Source: Amycolatopsis nalaikhensis
GTDB taxonomy: Bacteria; Actinomycetota; Actinomycetes; Mycobacteriales; Pseudonocardiaceae
DNA: 64,000 nucleotides
Reading direction: 5' to 3'
Assembly (NCBI RefSeq): GCF_030264295.1
Contig: NZ_CP127173.1
Location: 1,743,501 to 1,807,500 of the forward strand
Shown: positions 46,474 through 56,146 of the stretch, one piece after another
Numbering within the stretch: position 1 is the stretch's first letter
How the letters are laid out: every line of letters starts with the position of its first letter
Position numbers and translations under genes: made by a program
The notes under the pieces: generated by a model
Told to the model about the DNA's origin: nothing
The model's input: only the letters and a program-made list of their open reading frames with translations
Database searches by the model: none

Positions 46474-46976
46474 ACGCCGTCGACCTGCGGCCTTTCCGCG
46501 AGGAGGACCTGCCCGTCCTCGACCGGTTCGCCACCGATCCGGCCGTGCTCGGCGTCCACCAGTGGACCGGGTTCGCCGACCCGAAGGCGCGCCGTCGCCG
46601 TTGGGCCGAAGACGGCTACCTCGGCGCCGAAAACTCCGCGGTGGCCGTAACGGCGGACGACGTCGTCGCCGGGATGGCGAGCTGGGAGGCCGCCGACCGC
46701 GGCGGGCCCGCGGGCGGCTGCTTCGAGATCGGGCTGACGCTGCTGCCGGAGCACCGCGGCCGCGGCATCGGCCTCGCCGCGCACCGGCTGCTCGTCGCGC
46801 ACCTCTTCGCCGTCACCCGCGCACACCGGCTCGAGGCCTTCACCGACGGCGAGAACGTCGCCGAGCAGAAGACCCTGGAACGAGCCGGGTTCCACCGCGA
46901 AGGCGTGATGCGCGAAGTCACCTGGCGCGACGGGACTTGGCGCGACGAAGTGGTCTACGCGCTCTTCCGCCCTTAA
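46470..46976 (+). CDS. GNAT family N-acetyltransferase (RimJ/RimL-like)
   Basis: A 168-residue GNAT protein: VDLRPFREEDLPVLDRFATDP opening, motif A FEIGLTLLPEHRGRGIGLAAHRLLVAHLF, and the C-terminal NVAEQKTLERAGFHREGVMR typical of the RimJ/RimL group. The GTG start overlaps the preceding stop by four bases, which decides the start and shows coupling. Its stop overlaps the stop of the convergent gene (TTAA). Confidence 0.9.
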   Translation: MNAVDLRPFREEDLPVLDRFATDPAVLGVHQWTGFADPKARRRRWAEDGYLGAENSAVAVTADDVVAGMASWEAADRGGPAGGCFEIGLTLLPEHRGRGIGLAAHRLLVAHLFAVTRAHRLEAFTDGENVAEQKTLERAGFHREGVMREVTWRDGTWRDEVVYALFRP

Positions 46977-47698
46977 CGCCCCAGCTTCTTGACGATCTCC
47001 GCGCCGACGGCCTTCACGGTGTCGTCGGATTCCTGCTGCGGCATCGGCGAGTTCGAGAAGAAACCCTTGTCCCAGCCGGTCACCTCGACCAGGACGACGG
47101 TCGTGCCCTTGAGGATGTGCAGTTCGGCCCCGCTGAACGCGCTCTTCGTGGCCAGCCGGACGAGGGCCGCCTTGTCGCCGATGCCCTTGACGTCCGTCGG
47201 AGCGATCTCCGGCTTGGTCGGCAGGAACATGTCGTTCGCCTGCTCGCGCGCGTTCTCCCCGGAGTACTTAGTGATCTGGACGTGCAGGGTGGCGTCACGG
47301 ACGTTCTCGTCCGGACCCGGTTTCCAGCTGCAGCCCTGCTGCTTGAGTCCCGGCACGTCCTGGGTGCCCTGACCGCCCAGGACGAAGCTCGGGAACCCGG
47401 CCTTCTCCAGCACCTGCGCCGAGATCTGGCACTCGGCGGGCACCGGCGACGACGACGGCGCCTCGCCGGTGCTCGCGAAGTAGTCGCTCGCGAAGATGCC
47501 GAGGGGGATGCCCGCGCCCAGCAGCACGACCACGGCACCGATGATGCCGAGGATCAACCCGGTCCGCTTCTTCTTCGGCGGCCGCATCGGCGCGCCGTAG
47601 CCGGGCGGCGGATAGCCGGGTTGCTGCGGGTACCCGGGCTGCTGCGGATAGCCCGGGTACCCCTGCTGACCTTGGCCGTACTGCGGCGGCTGCTGCAT
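46973..47698 (-). CDS. Pro/Gln/Tyr-rich membrane protein with extracellular domain
   Basis: A 241-residue protein. The cytosolic N-terminus is low-complexity (repeated PGYPQQ, about residues 1-40). A Lys/Arg patch and one transmembrane helix (LILGIIGAVVVLLGAGIPLGIF) follow. The extracellular part resembles the DUF3558-type domain of actinobacterial lipoproteins, with two Cys (AECQISAQV and QQGCSWKPG). It sits downstream of purH on the same strand. Function unknown. Confidence 0.78.
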   Translation of the reverse strand: MQQPPQYGQGQQGYPGYPQQPGYPQQPGYPPPGYGAPMRPPKKKRTGLILGIIGAVVVLLGAGIPLGIFASDYFASTGEAPSSSPVPAECQISAQVLEKAGFPSFVLGGQGTQDVPGLKQQGCSWKPGPDENVRDATLHVQITKYSGENAREQANDMFLPTKPEIAPTDVKGIGDKAALVRLATKSAFSGAELHILKGTTVVLVEVTGWDKGFFSNSPMPQQESDDTVKAVGAEIVKKLGR

Positions 47699-47723
47699 CG
47701 AGCCCTCCCTCTCGAAGCGCGGG

Positions 47724-49283
47724 TCAGTGCGCGAAGTGGCGCGTCCCCGTCAGGTACATCGTGACACCGGCTTTCTCCGCGGCCGCGATCACCTCGGGGT
47801 CGCGGACCGAGCCGCCGGGCTGCACGATCGCCCGGACACCGGCCTCGACCAGCACCTCCAGGCCGTCCGGGAACGGGAAGAACGCGTCCGACGCGCCCAC
47901 CGAGCCCTTGGCCCGGTCCCCCGCCCGCGAGACCGCGAGCCGCGAGGAGTCGACGCGGTTGACCTGGCCCATGCCGACGCCGACGGTCGCGCCGTCGCTC
48001 GCCAGCAGGATCGCGTTCGACTTGACCGCGCGCAGCGAGCGCCACGCGAACTCGAGGTCGCGCAGGGTCTGCTCGTCGGCGGGGTTACCGGTGGCCAGCG
48101 TCCACGACGCCGGGTCGTCGCCCGGCGCGTCGATCGCGTCGACGGTCTGCAGCAGCACGCCGCCGGAGATCGGGCGGAACTCGACCGGGAACGCCGGGGC
48201 CTCGGGCAGCTTCAGCAGCCGGATGTTCTTCTTGCGCTGCAGGATTTCCAGCGCTTCGGCGTCGAAGTCCGGGGCCAGCACGACCTCGGTGAAGACCTCG
48301 GCGATCTGCTCCGCGGCCTCGCGGCTGACCGGCCGGTTCGTCGCGATGACGCCGCCGTAGGCCGAAACCGGGTCGCACGCGTGGGCCTTGCGGTGCGCCT
48401 CGGCGATGTCCGCGCCGATCGCGATGCCGCACGGGTTGGCGTGCTTGATGATCGCGACGGCGGGCTCGGCGAAGTCGAACGCGGCGCGGCGGGCGGCGTC
48501 GGTGTCGACGTAGTTGTTGTAGGACATGGCCTTGCCGTGCAGCTGCTCGGCGTGCGCCAGGCCCGGGTTCTGGCTCTTGTACAGCGCGGCCTTCTGGTGC
48601 GGGTTCTCGCCGTAGCGCAGGACGTCGGCGCGTTCCCAGGTGGCGCCGAGGAAGTCCGGGAACCCGGCGTCGTCCGCGGGCGCGTACGAGCTGGCGAACC
48701 AGGAAGCGACGGCCGTGTCGTACGCCGCCGTGTGCGCGTACGCCTGCGCCGCGAGCCGCTTGCGGTCCTCGAAGTCGAAGCCGCCGTCGGCGACGCGCTC
48801 CAGGACCCACTCGTAGCGGGCCGGGTCGACGACGACCGCGACACTGCCGTGGTTCTTCGCCGCCGCGCGGACCATCGCCGGGCCGCCGATGTCGATGTTC
48901 TCGACGCAGTCCTCGGGGCTCGCGCCGGACGCGACGGTCTGCGCGAACGGGTACAGGTTCACGACCAGCAGGTCGAACGCCGCGATGTCGAGCTTGCGCA
49001 GCTGCTCGACGTGGTCGGGGTTGCCCTGGTCGGCCAGCAGGCCGGCGTGGACGCGCGGGTGCAGCGTCTTGACGCGGCCGTCGAGCGACTCGGGGAACCC
49101 GGTGACCTCTTCGACCGGCGTGACCGGGACCCCGGCGTCGGCGATGACCTTCGCCGTGCCGCCGGTGGAGACGATCTCGACGCCGGCCGCGTGCAGGCCG
49201 GTCGCGAGGTCCAGGAGGCCCGCCTTGTCCGAGACGCCGATCAGCGCCCGGCGGACCGGGCGCCGTCCCAGGTCAGTGCTCAC
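47724..49283 (-). CDS. purH: Bifunctional AICAR transformylase/IMP cyclohydrolase
   Basis: Last two steps of IMP synthesis; 519 residues. The N-terminal MGS-like cyclohydrolase domain starts [20 protein letters not shown] with [17 protein letters not shown]. The C-terminal transformylase has the hallmark [13 protein letters not shown]. It overlaps purN by 11 bases, and the pair form a purine operon supplied with 10-formyl-THF through FolD. Confidence 0.96.
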   Translation of the reverse strand: MSTDLGRRPVRRALIGVSDKAGLLDLATGLHAAGVEIVSTGGTAKVIADAGVPVTPVEEVTGFPESLDGRVKTLHPRVHAGLLADQGNPDHVEQLRKLDIAAFDLLVVNLYPFAQTVASGASPEDCVENIDIGGPAMVRAAAKNHGSVAVVVDPARYEWVLERVADGGFDFEDRKRLAAQAYAHTAAYDTAVASWFASSYAPADDAGFPDFLGATWERADVLRYGENPHQKAALYKSQNPGLAHAEQLHGKAMSYNNYVDTDAARRAAFDFAEPAVAIIKHANPCGIAIGADIAEAHRKAHACDPVSAYGGVIATNRPVSREAAEQIAEVFTEVVLAPDFDAEALEILQRKKNIRLLKLPEAPAFPVEFRPISGGVLLQTVDAIDAPGDDPASWTLATGNPADEQTLRDLEFAWRSLRAVKSNAILLASDGATVGVGMGQVNRVDSSRLAVSRAGDRAKGSVGASDAFFPFPDGLEVLVEAGVRAIVQPGGSVRDPEVIAAAEKAGVTMYLTGTRHFAH

Positions 49284-49890
49284 GAAATGTCACCTTTCGT
49301 CCGTCCACGGTGCAGCCACCGCGGCCGAGTCGCTCGATCGTTTCCACCAGCAGCCTGCGTTCGACGGCCTTGATCCGTTCGTGCAGGACGTCTTCGGTGT
49401 CGTCGTGCTCCACGACGACCGCTTCCTGGGCGATGATCGGCCCGGTGTCGACCCCGGCGTCCGCGAAGTGCACGGTCGAGCCGGTGACCTTGACCCCGGC
49501 CTCCAGCGCATCGCGCACCGCGTGCATCCCGGGGAAGGACGGGAGCAGCGCCGGGTGCGTGTTGATCACCGTGAACCGGCTGAGGAACTGCTCGCCGAGA
49601 ATCTTCATGAAGCCCGCGGAGACGACGAGGTCGGGCTGGTACGCCGCCACGGCTTCGGTCAGCGCCTTGTCCCAGGCCGCGCGATCGGGATGGTCGGCGA
49701 CGCGGACGGTGAACGACGGGATGCTCACGCGTTCGGCGCGGGTCAGCGCCTCGATGCCGGTGCGGTCGGCGCCGACGGCGACGACCTTGGCCGGGAAGCC
49801 GGACCGCGCGGTGGCGTCGAGCACCGACTGCAGGAGGGTGCCGGAGCCCGACGCGAGCACGACGAGCTTCACCGGGGTGGGCAGCTCCAA
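49273..49890 (-). CDS. purN: Phosphoribosylglycinamide formyltransferase
   Basis: Transfers a formyl group from 10-formyl-THF to GAR; 205 residues. Phosphate loop SGSGTLLQS near residue 15, catalytic [20 protein letters not shown] with Asn and His, and [13 protein letters not shown] with the Asp. The start is uncertain. TTG 49890 is annotated; GTG 49872 is possible; the best-spaced GGAG (six bases) precedes a CTG at 49902. It overlaps purH downstream. Confidence 0.94.
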   Translation of the reverse strand: MELPTPVKLVVLASGSGTLLQSVLDATARSGFPAKVVAVGADRTGIEALTRAERVSIPSFTVRVADHPDRAAWDKALTEAVAAYQPDLVVSAGFMKILGEQFLSRFTVINTHPALLPSFPGMHAVRDALEAGVKVTGSTVHFADAGVDTGPIIAQEAVVVEHDDTEDVLHERIKAVERRLLVETIERLGRGGCTVDGRKVTFREH

Positions 49891-49967
49891 CCGTTGAGAC
49901 AGAGCGGGCTCCTTGCCGCGGGCGGTGCGCAGCCGGGCGCACGGCGCTTCACCAGGTCACGACAACC

Positions 49968-51428
49968 CTAACGGTCGGCCTCGTCCGGCTCGACGTCACC
50001 GCAGGTCTCGGTGCCTCCGGTCACAGCTTCGTCCGGCTCGGCGGAGCTTTCACGTGAAAGCTCCGCGTCCTCGGTGGTGGAGCTTTCACGTGAAAGCTCG
50101 GTGTCGTCGTCGGGCTCTTCGCCGGGCTGTTCTTCTTCGTCCTCTTCGGACGCTTCGATCTCCTCGACCGCTTCGGCCGCTTCTTCCGCGTCGACGTCGT
50201 CGGCGTCCTCGAAGGCTTCGTTCTCTTCGAGCGCTTCGGGCGGCGGTGCCGGTGGCTCGTGCTCACCCGTGAAGAACGCGACGAACGACCCCGGGATGAC
50301 CACCCAGCAGAACGCCACGATCGAGGCGACGCCGACCGGCACGCTCACCGGGTCGAACGGGCCGTCGCCCAGGCGTCCGCCGGCGAGCGTCCCCAGCACG
50401 ACGCAGCCGAGCGCGACGACCACCCCGGCAACCGCGACCGTGCGGATGCGCTGCGCCGGGTCGGCGTCGACCTTGCGCAGCGACCAGCCGACCAGCGCGC
50501 CGGTCGCGGCGGGCAGCACCAGCAGGGCCGGCCACCACGCCGAGTGGTGCTCGGGCAGCCCGCCGAGCAGCGGGACGCCGGGCACCGCGCCGCCGCGGTA
50601 GCCGAACATCCCGACGTTCAGGTCGCCGATCGAGAAGCCGGGCCCGGTGACGAACGAGAGCCCGGCCGCCACGGCGTTCGGCAGGTAGAGCAGCGACAGC
50701 AGGAAGAGCCCGAAGCTGGTGCCGAACGCGGGCTCGTAGATATCGGCCACGGTCTTCCAGGACAGCGCGGTCGCGACGGTGAAGACGGCGGCACCGCAGG
50801 CCACCAGCACCGCGAAGGCCATCGCCCCGGCCCGGACCCCGCGCAGCGCGAGAGGGTCGAGGCGATCGGCGACGACGTCCGGCAACCCGCAGCACCACGC
50901 GATGCCCGTCCCGGCTGCCACGGCGGCCAGCAGCCCGGGGACGACGAAGGCGAGCAGCGGGTTCGCCGACACCGGCGAACCCTGCGCGCCGAGCGCGATG
51001 ACCAGGCCGAACACCGCGTGCGCGCCGGTGATCGTGACGAACACCGGCAGCGCTTCGCGGGGCGAGCGGCAGCCGAGGCGCTGGGCGGCACCCGACGCCG
51101 TCCGCGCGGCCAGTGCGAGCGCACCCAGCGTAGGCAGCAGTGGCAGCACCCCGATCGGGTGGCCGCCGAGGTCGAGGCGCACCTGGTGCGCGGCGAGCCA
51201 GCCGGGCCCGGCGGCGAGCAGCACACCGGTACCGGAGAAGACGGCGCGGTCGGCGGTCAGGGTGACCAGGGTCAGCACGGTCGCGACGGCGGCGTAGCCG
51301 GTGACCAGCGGGCCGAGGGCGGCGGCGAGCAACACCCGCACCCGCGCCGCCCGGGAGAGTTCGACGGCGGGCTCGAGGTCGCTCACCGGCTCTTCGCGCG
51401 AGTCGGTGAGCACGTCCATGATCCGCAC
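49968..51428 (-). CDS. DUF6350 family polytopic membrane protein
   Basis: A 486-residue membrane protein with about ten hydrophobic segments, matching the family encoded upstream of purN in actinobacteria (Rv0955-like position). The C-terminal tail of about 90 residues is very acidic (DADDVDAEEAAEAVEE). It contains ELSRESS twice, encoded by two copies of a CACGTG-centred palindrome. GTG at 51428 or ATG at 51419 could be the start. Function unknown. Confidence 0.87.
   Translation of the reverse strand: MRIMDVLTDSREEPVSDLEPAVELSRAARVRVLLAAALGPLVTGYAAVATVLTLVTLTADRAVFSGTGVLLAAGPGWLAAHQVRLDLGGHPIGVLPLLPTLGALALAARTASGAAQRLGCRSPREALPVFVTITGAHAVFGLVIALGAQGSPVSANPLLAFVVPGLLAAVAAGTGIAWCCGLPDVVADRLDPLALRGVRAGAMAFAVLVACGAAVFTVATALSWKTVADIYEPAFGTSFGLFLLSLLYLPNAVAAGLSFVTGPGFSIGDLNVGMFGYRGGAVPGVPLLGGLPEHHSAWWPALLVLPAATGALVGWSLRKVDADPAQRIRTVAVAGVVVALGCVVLGTLAGGRLGDGPFDPVSVPVGVASIVAFCWVVIPGSFVAFFTGEHEPPAPPPEALEENEAFEDADDVDAEEAAEAVEEIEASEEDEEEQPGEEPDDDTELSRESSTTEDAELSRESSAEPDEAVTGGTETCGDVEPDEADR
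50041..50066. repeat. 26-bp perfect palindrome inside the DUF6350 gene (copy 1)
   Basis: A perfect palindrome with core GAGCTTTCACGTGAAAGCTC flanked by GCG/CGC. It encodes Glu-Leu-Ser-Arg-Glu-Ser in the same frame on either strand. The core CTTTCACGTGAAAG is shared with the intergenic palindrome at 30692-30725. Confidence 0.9.
50080..50099. repeat. 20-bp perfect palindrome inside the DUF6350 gene (copy 2)
   Basis: GAGCTTTCACGTGAAAGCTC again, centred exactly 36 bases (12 codons) from copy 1, so the reading frame is kept and the protein repeats ELSRESS. Confidence 0.9.
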
Positions 51429-51488
51429 CCTGACACCCGGGCTGCTCCGACCGGGTGAGCCACGCCGCCGCCGGACACCGTGGCGAAG

Positions 51489-52148
51489 CTAACCCACCCG
51501 GTCGGGTGGCCGCGATTCGCCGGGTGACCGCAGGTAGGCGAGCGCCATCGCGGCCGCCTCGGCCGCCCACGCCGACCACGACCGGCCGTCGGACCAGAAC
51601 CGGCAGGTCGCGGCCCGGTGCACGCACGCGCCGATGATCGTCCGGGCCGCCATCCGGACGGCTTCCTCACGGTCTTCTCGGCGGACTTCGGCGAGGCAGG
51701 GGCCGACTGCGTCGACGAACACGCGCTGGATCGCGGCCAGTGCCGCCAGACCGCGGTCGCGCCCGTCGGCGCGCTGGGCGTCGAGCAGCTCCGGGAAGAT
51801 CCGGTCGTGCTCGGCGAAGGTGCGGGCCAGCGCCCGGGTGAACGCGGCGACGACCTCGTCCAGTTCCGCCGCCGACGCGCTGAGCGCCTCGCCCACCGCG
51901 GCCTCCAGCTCGCCGAGCAACTGGTCCTTCACGGCGTACAGCAGCTGGTCCTTGCCCGCGAACCGGCGGTAGATCGCGCCCACCGACAGGCCCGCCCGCT
52001 CGGCGACCGCGCCAACGGTGAACTCCTCGATGCCACCGGCCAGCACCTGCTCCGCGGCGGCGAGGACCTTCTGCAGGGACTCGCGGCTGCGGGCTTGCTG
52101 CGGCGGCCGGAAGCCCGGCTCGGCGGATGGCTGGCTCACCGGCGGCAC
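51489..52148 (-). CDS. TetR family transcriptional regulator
   Basis: A 219-residue one-component repressor. The TetR_N helix-turn-helix spans about 18-65 (LQKVLAAAEQVLAGGIEEFTVGAVAERAGLSVGAIYRRFAGKDQLLYAV). The C-terminal helical domain for ligand and dimerisation follows. GTGs at 52148 and 52139 are both possible starts. It is divergent from the ABC ATPase gene with inverted repeats between. Confidence 0.92.
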   Translation of the reverse strand: MPPVSQPSAEPGFRPPQQARSRESLQKVLAAAEQVLAGGIEEFTVGAVAERAGLSVGAIYRRFAGKDQLLYAVKDQLLGELEAAVGEALSASAAELDEVVAAFTRALARTFAEHDRIFPELLDAQRADGRDRGLAALAAIQRVFVDAVGPCLAEVRREDREEAVRMAARTIIGACVHRAATCRFWSDGRSWSAWAAEAAAMALAYLRSPGESRPPDRVG

Positions 52149-52162
52149 GTTACCCGGTCAGG

Positions 52163-52190
52163 TGCGAATGATAATCTCCGTTCGCATTCG
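52163..52190. promoter_or_regulatory. Candidate TetR operator overlapping a -10 element
   Basis: TGCGAA (52163-52168) with TTCGCA (52181-52186), and CGAATG (52165-52170) with CATTCG (52185-52190), form overlapping inverted repeats. The hexamer GATAAT at 52170-52175, a good -10 for the rightward ABC gene, lies between the arms, as expected for TetR-type repression. Confidence 0.6.
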
Positions 52191-52211
52191 GCGATCGGGA
52201 GGGACGACGGC

Positions 52212-52949
52212 ATGGTGAGCATCGAGGTCCGGGGCGCCTCCGTGGACTTCCCGATCTTCGACGCCAAGACGCGCTCGCTGAAGAAACGGGTGCTCGGCAA
52301 GGTCGGCGGCAAGATCGGCACCGAAGCGAAGACCCCCGTCATCGAGGCGCTGCGGGACATCACGCTGTCCCTCGGCGACGGCGACCGCGTCGGGCTCGTC
52401 GGGCACAACGGCGCCGGGAAGTCCACGCTCCTGCGGTTGCTCTCCGGCATCTACGAGCCCACCCGGGGCAGCGCGCGCGTCGTCGGCCGGATCGCGCCCG
52501 TGTTCGACCTCGGCGTCGGCCTCGACCCCGAAGTCTCCGGCCACGAGAACATCCTGATCCGCGGGCTGTTCCTCGGCATGAGCCGCGGGCAGATGGCCCA
52601 GCGCGTCGACGACATCGCGGAGTTCACCGAGCTCGGCGACTACCTGCACCTGCCGCTGCGCACCTACTCCGCGGGCATGCGCGTCCGGCTCGCGCTCGGC
52701 GTGGTGACCACGATCGACCCCGAGATCCTCATCCTCGACGAGGGTCTCGGCGCGATCGACGCGGCGTTCCTCGCCAAGGCCCGGCAGCGGCTGGTCGACC
52801 TCGCCCGCCGCGCCGGCGTGCTGGTGTTCGCCTCGCACTCCGACGAACTGCTGCGCGAGCTGTGCACCACCGCGCTGTGGATGGACGATGGCCGGATCCG
52901 CATGAGCGGCTCGCTGGCCGACGTCCTCGGTGCCTACAAGGGGAAATGA
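52212..52949 (+). CDS. ABC ATPase of the polysaccharide/teichoic-acid exporter type (orphan)
   Basis: A 245-residue ATPase of the Wzt/TagH/RfbE group. Walker A GHNGAGKST is at about 64-72, the signature is the YSAGMRVRLALG variant typical of polysaccharide exporters, and Walker B is EILILDEGLGAIDAAF. The C-terminal carbohydrate-binding extension of Wzt is absent. No permease gene is adjacent, so its partner must be encoded elsewhere. Probably controlled by the divergent TetR gene. Confidence 0.9.
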   Translation: MVSIEVRGASVDFPIFDAKTRSLKKRVLGKVGGKIGTEAKTPVIEALRDITLSLGDGDRVGLVGHNGAGKSTLLRLLSGIYEPTRGSARVVGRIAPVFDLGVGLDPEVSGHENILIRGLFLGMSRGQMAQRVDDIAEFTELGDYLHLPLRTYSAGMRVRLALGVVTTIDPEILILDEGLGAIDAAFLAKARQRLVDLARRAGVLVFASHSDELLRELCTTALWMDDGRIRMSGSLADVLGAYKGK

Positions 52950-52987
52950 AACACCCGCTGTGACGGCGGAGCGTCACAGCGGGTGTT
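52950..52987. terminator. Bidirectional intrinsic terminator
   Basis: Perfect 16-bp arms (52950-52965 and 52972-52987) with A-rich left and T-rich right ends begin right after the ABC stop. They end two bases before the stop of the convergent DUF5336 gene, so the hairpin can serve both. Confidence 0.88.
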
Positions 52988-52989
52988 TG

Positions 52990-53757
52990 TCAGTTCGACT
53001 TGCCGAAACCACCGGGCGGCGTGCCCGGGTTGTCCGACGGCGGCTGCTGGAAGAACTGGCCCTGCTGCGGGGCGTACGTCGTGGCCTGCGGCGGCGGCGT
53101 GGTCGACGGCGGGTTCGGCGAGCCGTACTGGCCCGGCTGCGAGAACGGCGCCGACGGCTCCCCGGTCTGGGCGACCGGCCCCGGCTGCTGCTGGCCGTAC
53201 TGCTGACCGGGCTGGCCGTACTGCTGTTGCTGCTGGCCGGGCTGACCGTACTGGCCGCTGTAGGGCGGCGCGGCGGGCTTCGGCGCCGGCGGCTTGATCA
53301 CGTCGTACTCGAGCAGCAGCGCGCCGACCGCGACGAGCATCTGCAGGATCCCCAGGATCAGGATGACCGTGACGATGCCGGGCGTCGTCTGCATCCCGAC
53401 CAGCGTGTCCAGGACGTCGAGCGCGCCGAGGACGCTGAACAGCGCCGCGAACGGCAGCGTCTTCGGGCCCTTCGGCAGCGCGTGCAGCCCGGCGAGCAGA
53501 CCACCGGCCAGCAGGTACGTCCCGCCGAGGCCGACCTCGCCGCTGTCGGAGAAGCCCAGGAAGTACTGCACGAGCGCGAGGACCGCCACCACCAGGGCGA
53601 GCAGCAGCGGCAGGTTCTGCGGCAGGCCCGCGGCACCCGACGGCGCCTGGTGCGCCGCGTGCTGCTGCTGCGGGAACCCACCGGTGGACGGGGGTCCGGG
53701 GGGCTGCTGGCCGCCACCCTGCTGGGGGTAGCCGGGCCCGCCGCTGGGGAAGGTCAT
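52990..53757 (-). CDS. DUF5336 (34-kDa antigen-like) membrane protein
   Basis: A 255-residue protein like the mycobacterial Rv0954/34-kDa antigenic protein. The short N-terminus is Pro/Gly/Gln-rich. Four transmembrane segments (about 56-76, 84-105, 113-133 and 138-158) follow, and then a long Gln/Pro/Gly-rich C-terminal tail with PGQQ and GQYG repeats. The ATG at 53757 is preceded by GGAG at eight bases. It sits between sucCD and the DUF6350-purN genes, as in mycobacteria. Confidence 0.86.
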   Translation of the reverse strand: MTFPSGGPGYPQQGGGQQPPGPPSTGGFPQQQHAAHQAPSGAAGLPQNLPLLLALVVAVLALVQYFLGFSDSGEVGLGGTYLLAGGLLAGLHALPKGPKTLPFAALFSVLGALDVLDTLVGMQTTPGIVTVILILGILQMLVAVGALLLEYDVIKPPAPKPAAPPYSGQYGQPGQQQQQYGQPGQQYGQQQPGPVAQTGEPSAPFSQPGQYGSPNPPSTTPPPQATTYAPQQGQFFQQPPSDNPGTPPGGFGKSN

Positions 53758-53915
53758 CGGATGCACTCCTGTCGGTTCGACCGGCACTCCGGGCGCGCGC
53801 GGGCACCCAGGGGGAAGACGAGGCGGCTTGTGTGCGCAGAACGCTAGCGCACTCCTGCGCCGTCAGCCCACCAGACGCGTGAATACCTCGGGAGGTTTCG
53901 TCCGAAAACACGCGG

Positions 53916-53945
53916 AAGGCCGGGCACCTGTGCGGTACCCGGCCT
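53916..53945 (-). terminator. Candidate terminator of sucCD
   Basis: AAGGCCGGG (53916-53924) and CCCGGCCT (53938-53945) form a stem with an inner GCAC/GTGC pairing, 23 bases past the sucD stop on the minus strand. The T-run is short. Confidence 0.6.
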
Positions 53946-53967
53946 CACCTGCGATTACGCGCTGTTG

Positions 53968-54858
53968 TCAGCCGAGGCTGTTGTACAGCTCACGCGCGAG
54001 CACGGCGGTCTCGCTCGGGGTCTTGCCGACCTTGACGCCGGCGGCCTCGAGGGCCTCCTTCTTCGCGGCGGCCGTGCCGGAGGAGCCCGACACGATGGCG
54101 CCCGCGTGGCCCATGGTCTTGCCCTCGGGCGCGGTGAAGCCCGCGACGTAGCCGACGACCGGCTTGGTCACGTTCTCCTTGATGTACGCCGCGGCGCGCT
54201 CTTCGGCGTCGCCGCCGATCTCGCCGATCATCACGATGACCTTGGTCTCGGGGTCCTTCTCGAACTCCGCGAGGGCGTCGATGTGGGTGGTCCCGATGAC
54301 GGGGTCACCGCCGATGCCGACCGCGGTCGAGAAGCCGATGTCCCGCAGCTCGTACATCATCTGGTAGGTCAGCGTGCCGGACTTCGACACGAGGCCGATG
54401 TTGCCGGGGCCGGTGATGTCGGCCGGGATGATGCCGGCGTTCGACTTGCCGGGGCTGATCACGCCGGGGCAGTTCGGGCCGATGATGCGGGTCTTGTTGC
54501 CCTTCGCGACCGCGTGCGCCCAGAAGTAGGCGGAGTCGTGCACCGGGATGCCCTCGGTGATGACCACGGCGAGCGGGATCTCGGCGTCGATCGCCTCGAC
54601 GACCGCGTCCTTGGCGAACTTCGGCGGCACGAAGATGACCGACACGTCGGCGCCGGTCTCCTTGATCGCCTCTTCGACGGTGCCGAAGACCGTGAGGTCC
54701 TTGCCCTCGATGGTGACGGTCTGGCCGGCCTTGCGGGCGTTGACGCCGCCCACGATGTTCGTGCCGGACTTCAGCATCTTGGTGGCGTGCTTCATGCCCT
54801 CGGAGCCGGTGAGCCCCTGGACGATGACCTTGCTGTTCTCGTTGAGGAAGATCGACAT
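53968..54858 (-). CDS. sucD: Succinyl-CoA synthetase alpha subunit
   Basis: Alpha subunit of the TCA enzyme that converts succinyl-CoA to succinate with NTP formation; 296 residues. It has the CoA-binding Rossmann start ([20 protein letters not shown]), [14 protein letters not shown] and the phosphorylated-His loop MGHAGAIV. The ATG at 54858 is one base after the sucC stop; a GTG at 54867 would overlap sucC. Confidence 0.96.
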   Translation of the reverse strand: MSIFLNENSKVIVQGLTGSEGMKHATKMLKSGTNIVGGVNARKAGQTVTIEGKDLTVFGTVEEAIKETGADVSVIFVPPKFAKDAVVEAIDAEIPLAVVITEGIPVHDSAYFWAHAVAKGNKTRIIGPNCPGVISPGKSNAGIIPADITGPGNIGLVSKSGTLTYQMMYELRDIGFSTAVGIGGDPVIGTTHIDALAEFEKDPETKVIVMIGEIGGDAEERAAAYIKENVTKPVVGYVAGFTAPEGKTMGHAGAIVSGSSGTAAAKKEALEAAGVKVGKTPSETAVLARELYNSLG

Positions 54859-54859
54859 C

Positions 54860-56029
54860 TCACGCACCTGCCGCGGCGAGCTCGGCAGCCTTGTCGGCCG
54901 CGTTGTCCATTGTGTCCACCACGGTGACCAGCGGGTGGTTCGCGTCGGCCAGGATCTTCCGGCCTTCGACGACGTTGTTGCCGTCCAGGCGGACGACCAG
55001 CGGCTTGGTGGCCTCGTCGCCCAGGATCTTCAGGGCCTCGACGATGCCGGTGGCCACCGCGTCGCACGCGGTGATGCCGCCGAAGACGTTGACGAACACG
55101 CTCTTCACGTCGGTGTCGTTGAGGATGACGTCCAGGCCGGCCGCCATGACCTCGGCCGACGCGCCGCCGCCGATGTCGAGGAAGTTGGCCGGCTTCACGC
55201 CGCCGTGCTTCTCGCCCGCGTACGCCACGACGTCCAAAGTGGACATCACGAGGCCCGCGCCGTTGCCGATGATGCCGACCTCGCCGTCGAGCTTGACGTA
55301 GTTGAGGTCCTTGGCCTTGGCCTTCGCCTCGAGCGGGTTCTCGGCTTCCTTGTCCACCAGGGCCTCGTGGCCCGGCTGGCGGAAGGAGGCGTTCTCGTCG
55401 AGGGTGACCTTGCCGTCGAGGGCGATGATCTTGTCCTGCGGGTCGCGGACCAGCGGGTTGACCTCGACCAGCGTGGCGTCCTCGGAGACGAAGGTCTCCC
55501 AGAGCTTCACGACGACGTCGGCGGCCTCGTCGATGATGTCGGCCGGGAAGTTGCCGGCCTTCAGGATCTCGAGCGCCTTCGCCTTGTCGACCCCGGCGAT
55601 CGCGTCGACCGGGATCTTCGCGAGCGCTTCGGGGCGCTCGACGGCGAGCTGCTCGATCTCCATGCCGCCTTCGGAGGAGGCCATGGCGAGGAAGGTGCGG
55701 TTCGCCCGGTCCAGCAGGAAGGAGAAGTAGTACTCGGACGCGATGTCCGACGCTTCCGCCACGAGCACGCGGCGCGTGATGTGGCCCTTGATGTCGAGGC
55801 CGAGGATGGCTTCCGCCTTCTCCTTCGCCTCGTCCGGCGTCTGGGCCAGCTTGACGCCGCCCGCCTTGCCGCGGCCACCGGTCTTCACCTGGGCCTTGAC
55901 GACGACCTGGTTGCCGATCTGCTCGGCGGCGGCCTTGGCTTCTTCGGGGGTGCTAGCCACGGCACCCGGCAGAACCGGTACTCCGTGGGCGGCGAAGAGA
56001 TCCCTCGCCTGGTACTCGTAGAGGTCCAC
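54860..56029 (-). CDS. sucC: Succinyl-CoA synthetase beta subunit
   Basis: Beta subunit, 389 residues, with an ATP-grasp N-terminal domain ([42 protein letters not shown]) and a C-terminal ligase domain ([20 protein letters not shown]). The GTG at 56029 matches the normal N-terminus of SucC; an extension to 56056 adds nonfamily residues. It heads the sucCD operon. Complex II, encoded at the other end of the window, uses its product. Confidence 0.96.
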   Translation of the reverse strand: MDLYEYQARDLFAAHGVPVLPGAVASTPEEAKAAAEQIGNQVVVKAQVKTGGRGKAGGVKLAQTPDEAKEKAEAILGLDIKGHITRRVLVAEASDIASEYYFSFLLDRANRTFLAMASSEGGMEIEQLAVERPEALAKIPVDAIAGVDKAKALEILKAGNFPADIIDEAADVVVKLWETFVSEDATLVEVNPLVRDPQDKIIALDGKVTLDENASFRQPGHEALVDKEAENPLEAKAKAKDLNYVKLDGEVGIIGNGAGLVMSTLDVVAYAGEKHGGVKPANFLDIGGGASAEVMAAGLDVILNDTDVKSVFVNVFGGITACDAVATGIVEALKILGDEATKPLVVRLDGNNVVEGRKILADANHPLVTVVDTMDNAADKAAELAAAGA

Positions 56030-56146
56030 TACTCCAGTCTCCTGACGACACGCCACTGTGGTGGTCCGTTGCCGGACCGCGCTGTCGGACCAGTCGAGGT
56101 TAGCGACCTGCGCAGACGCAGGGGACTCCGCACCTGGTGAAGTCGG

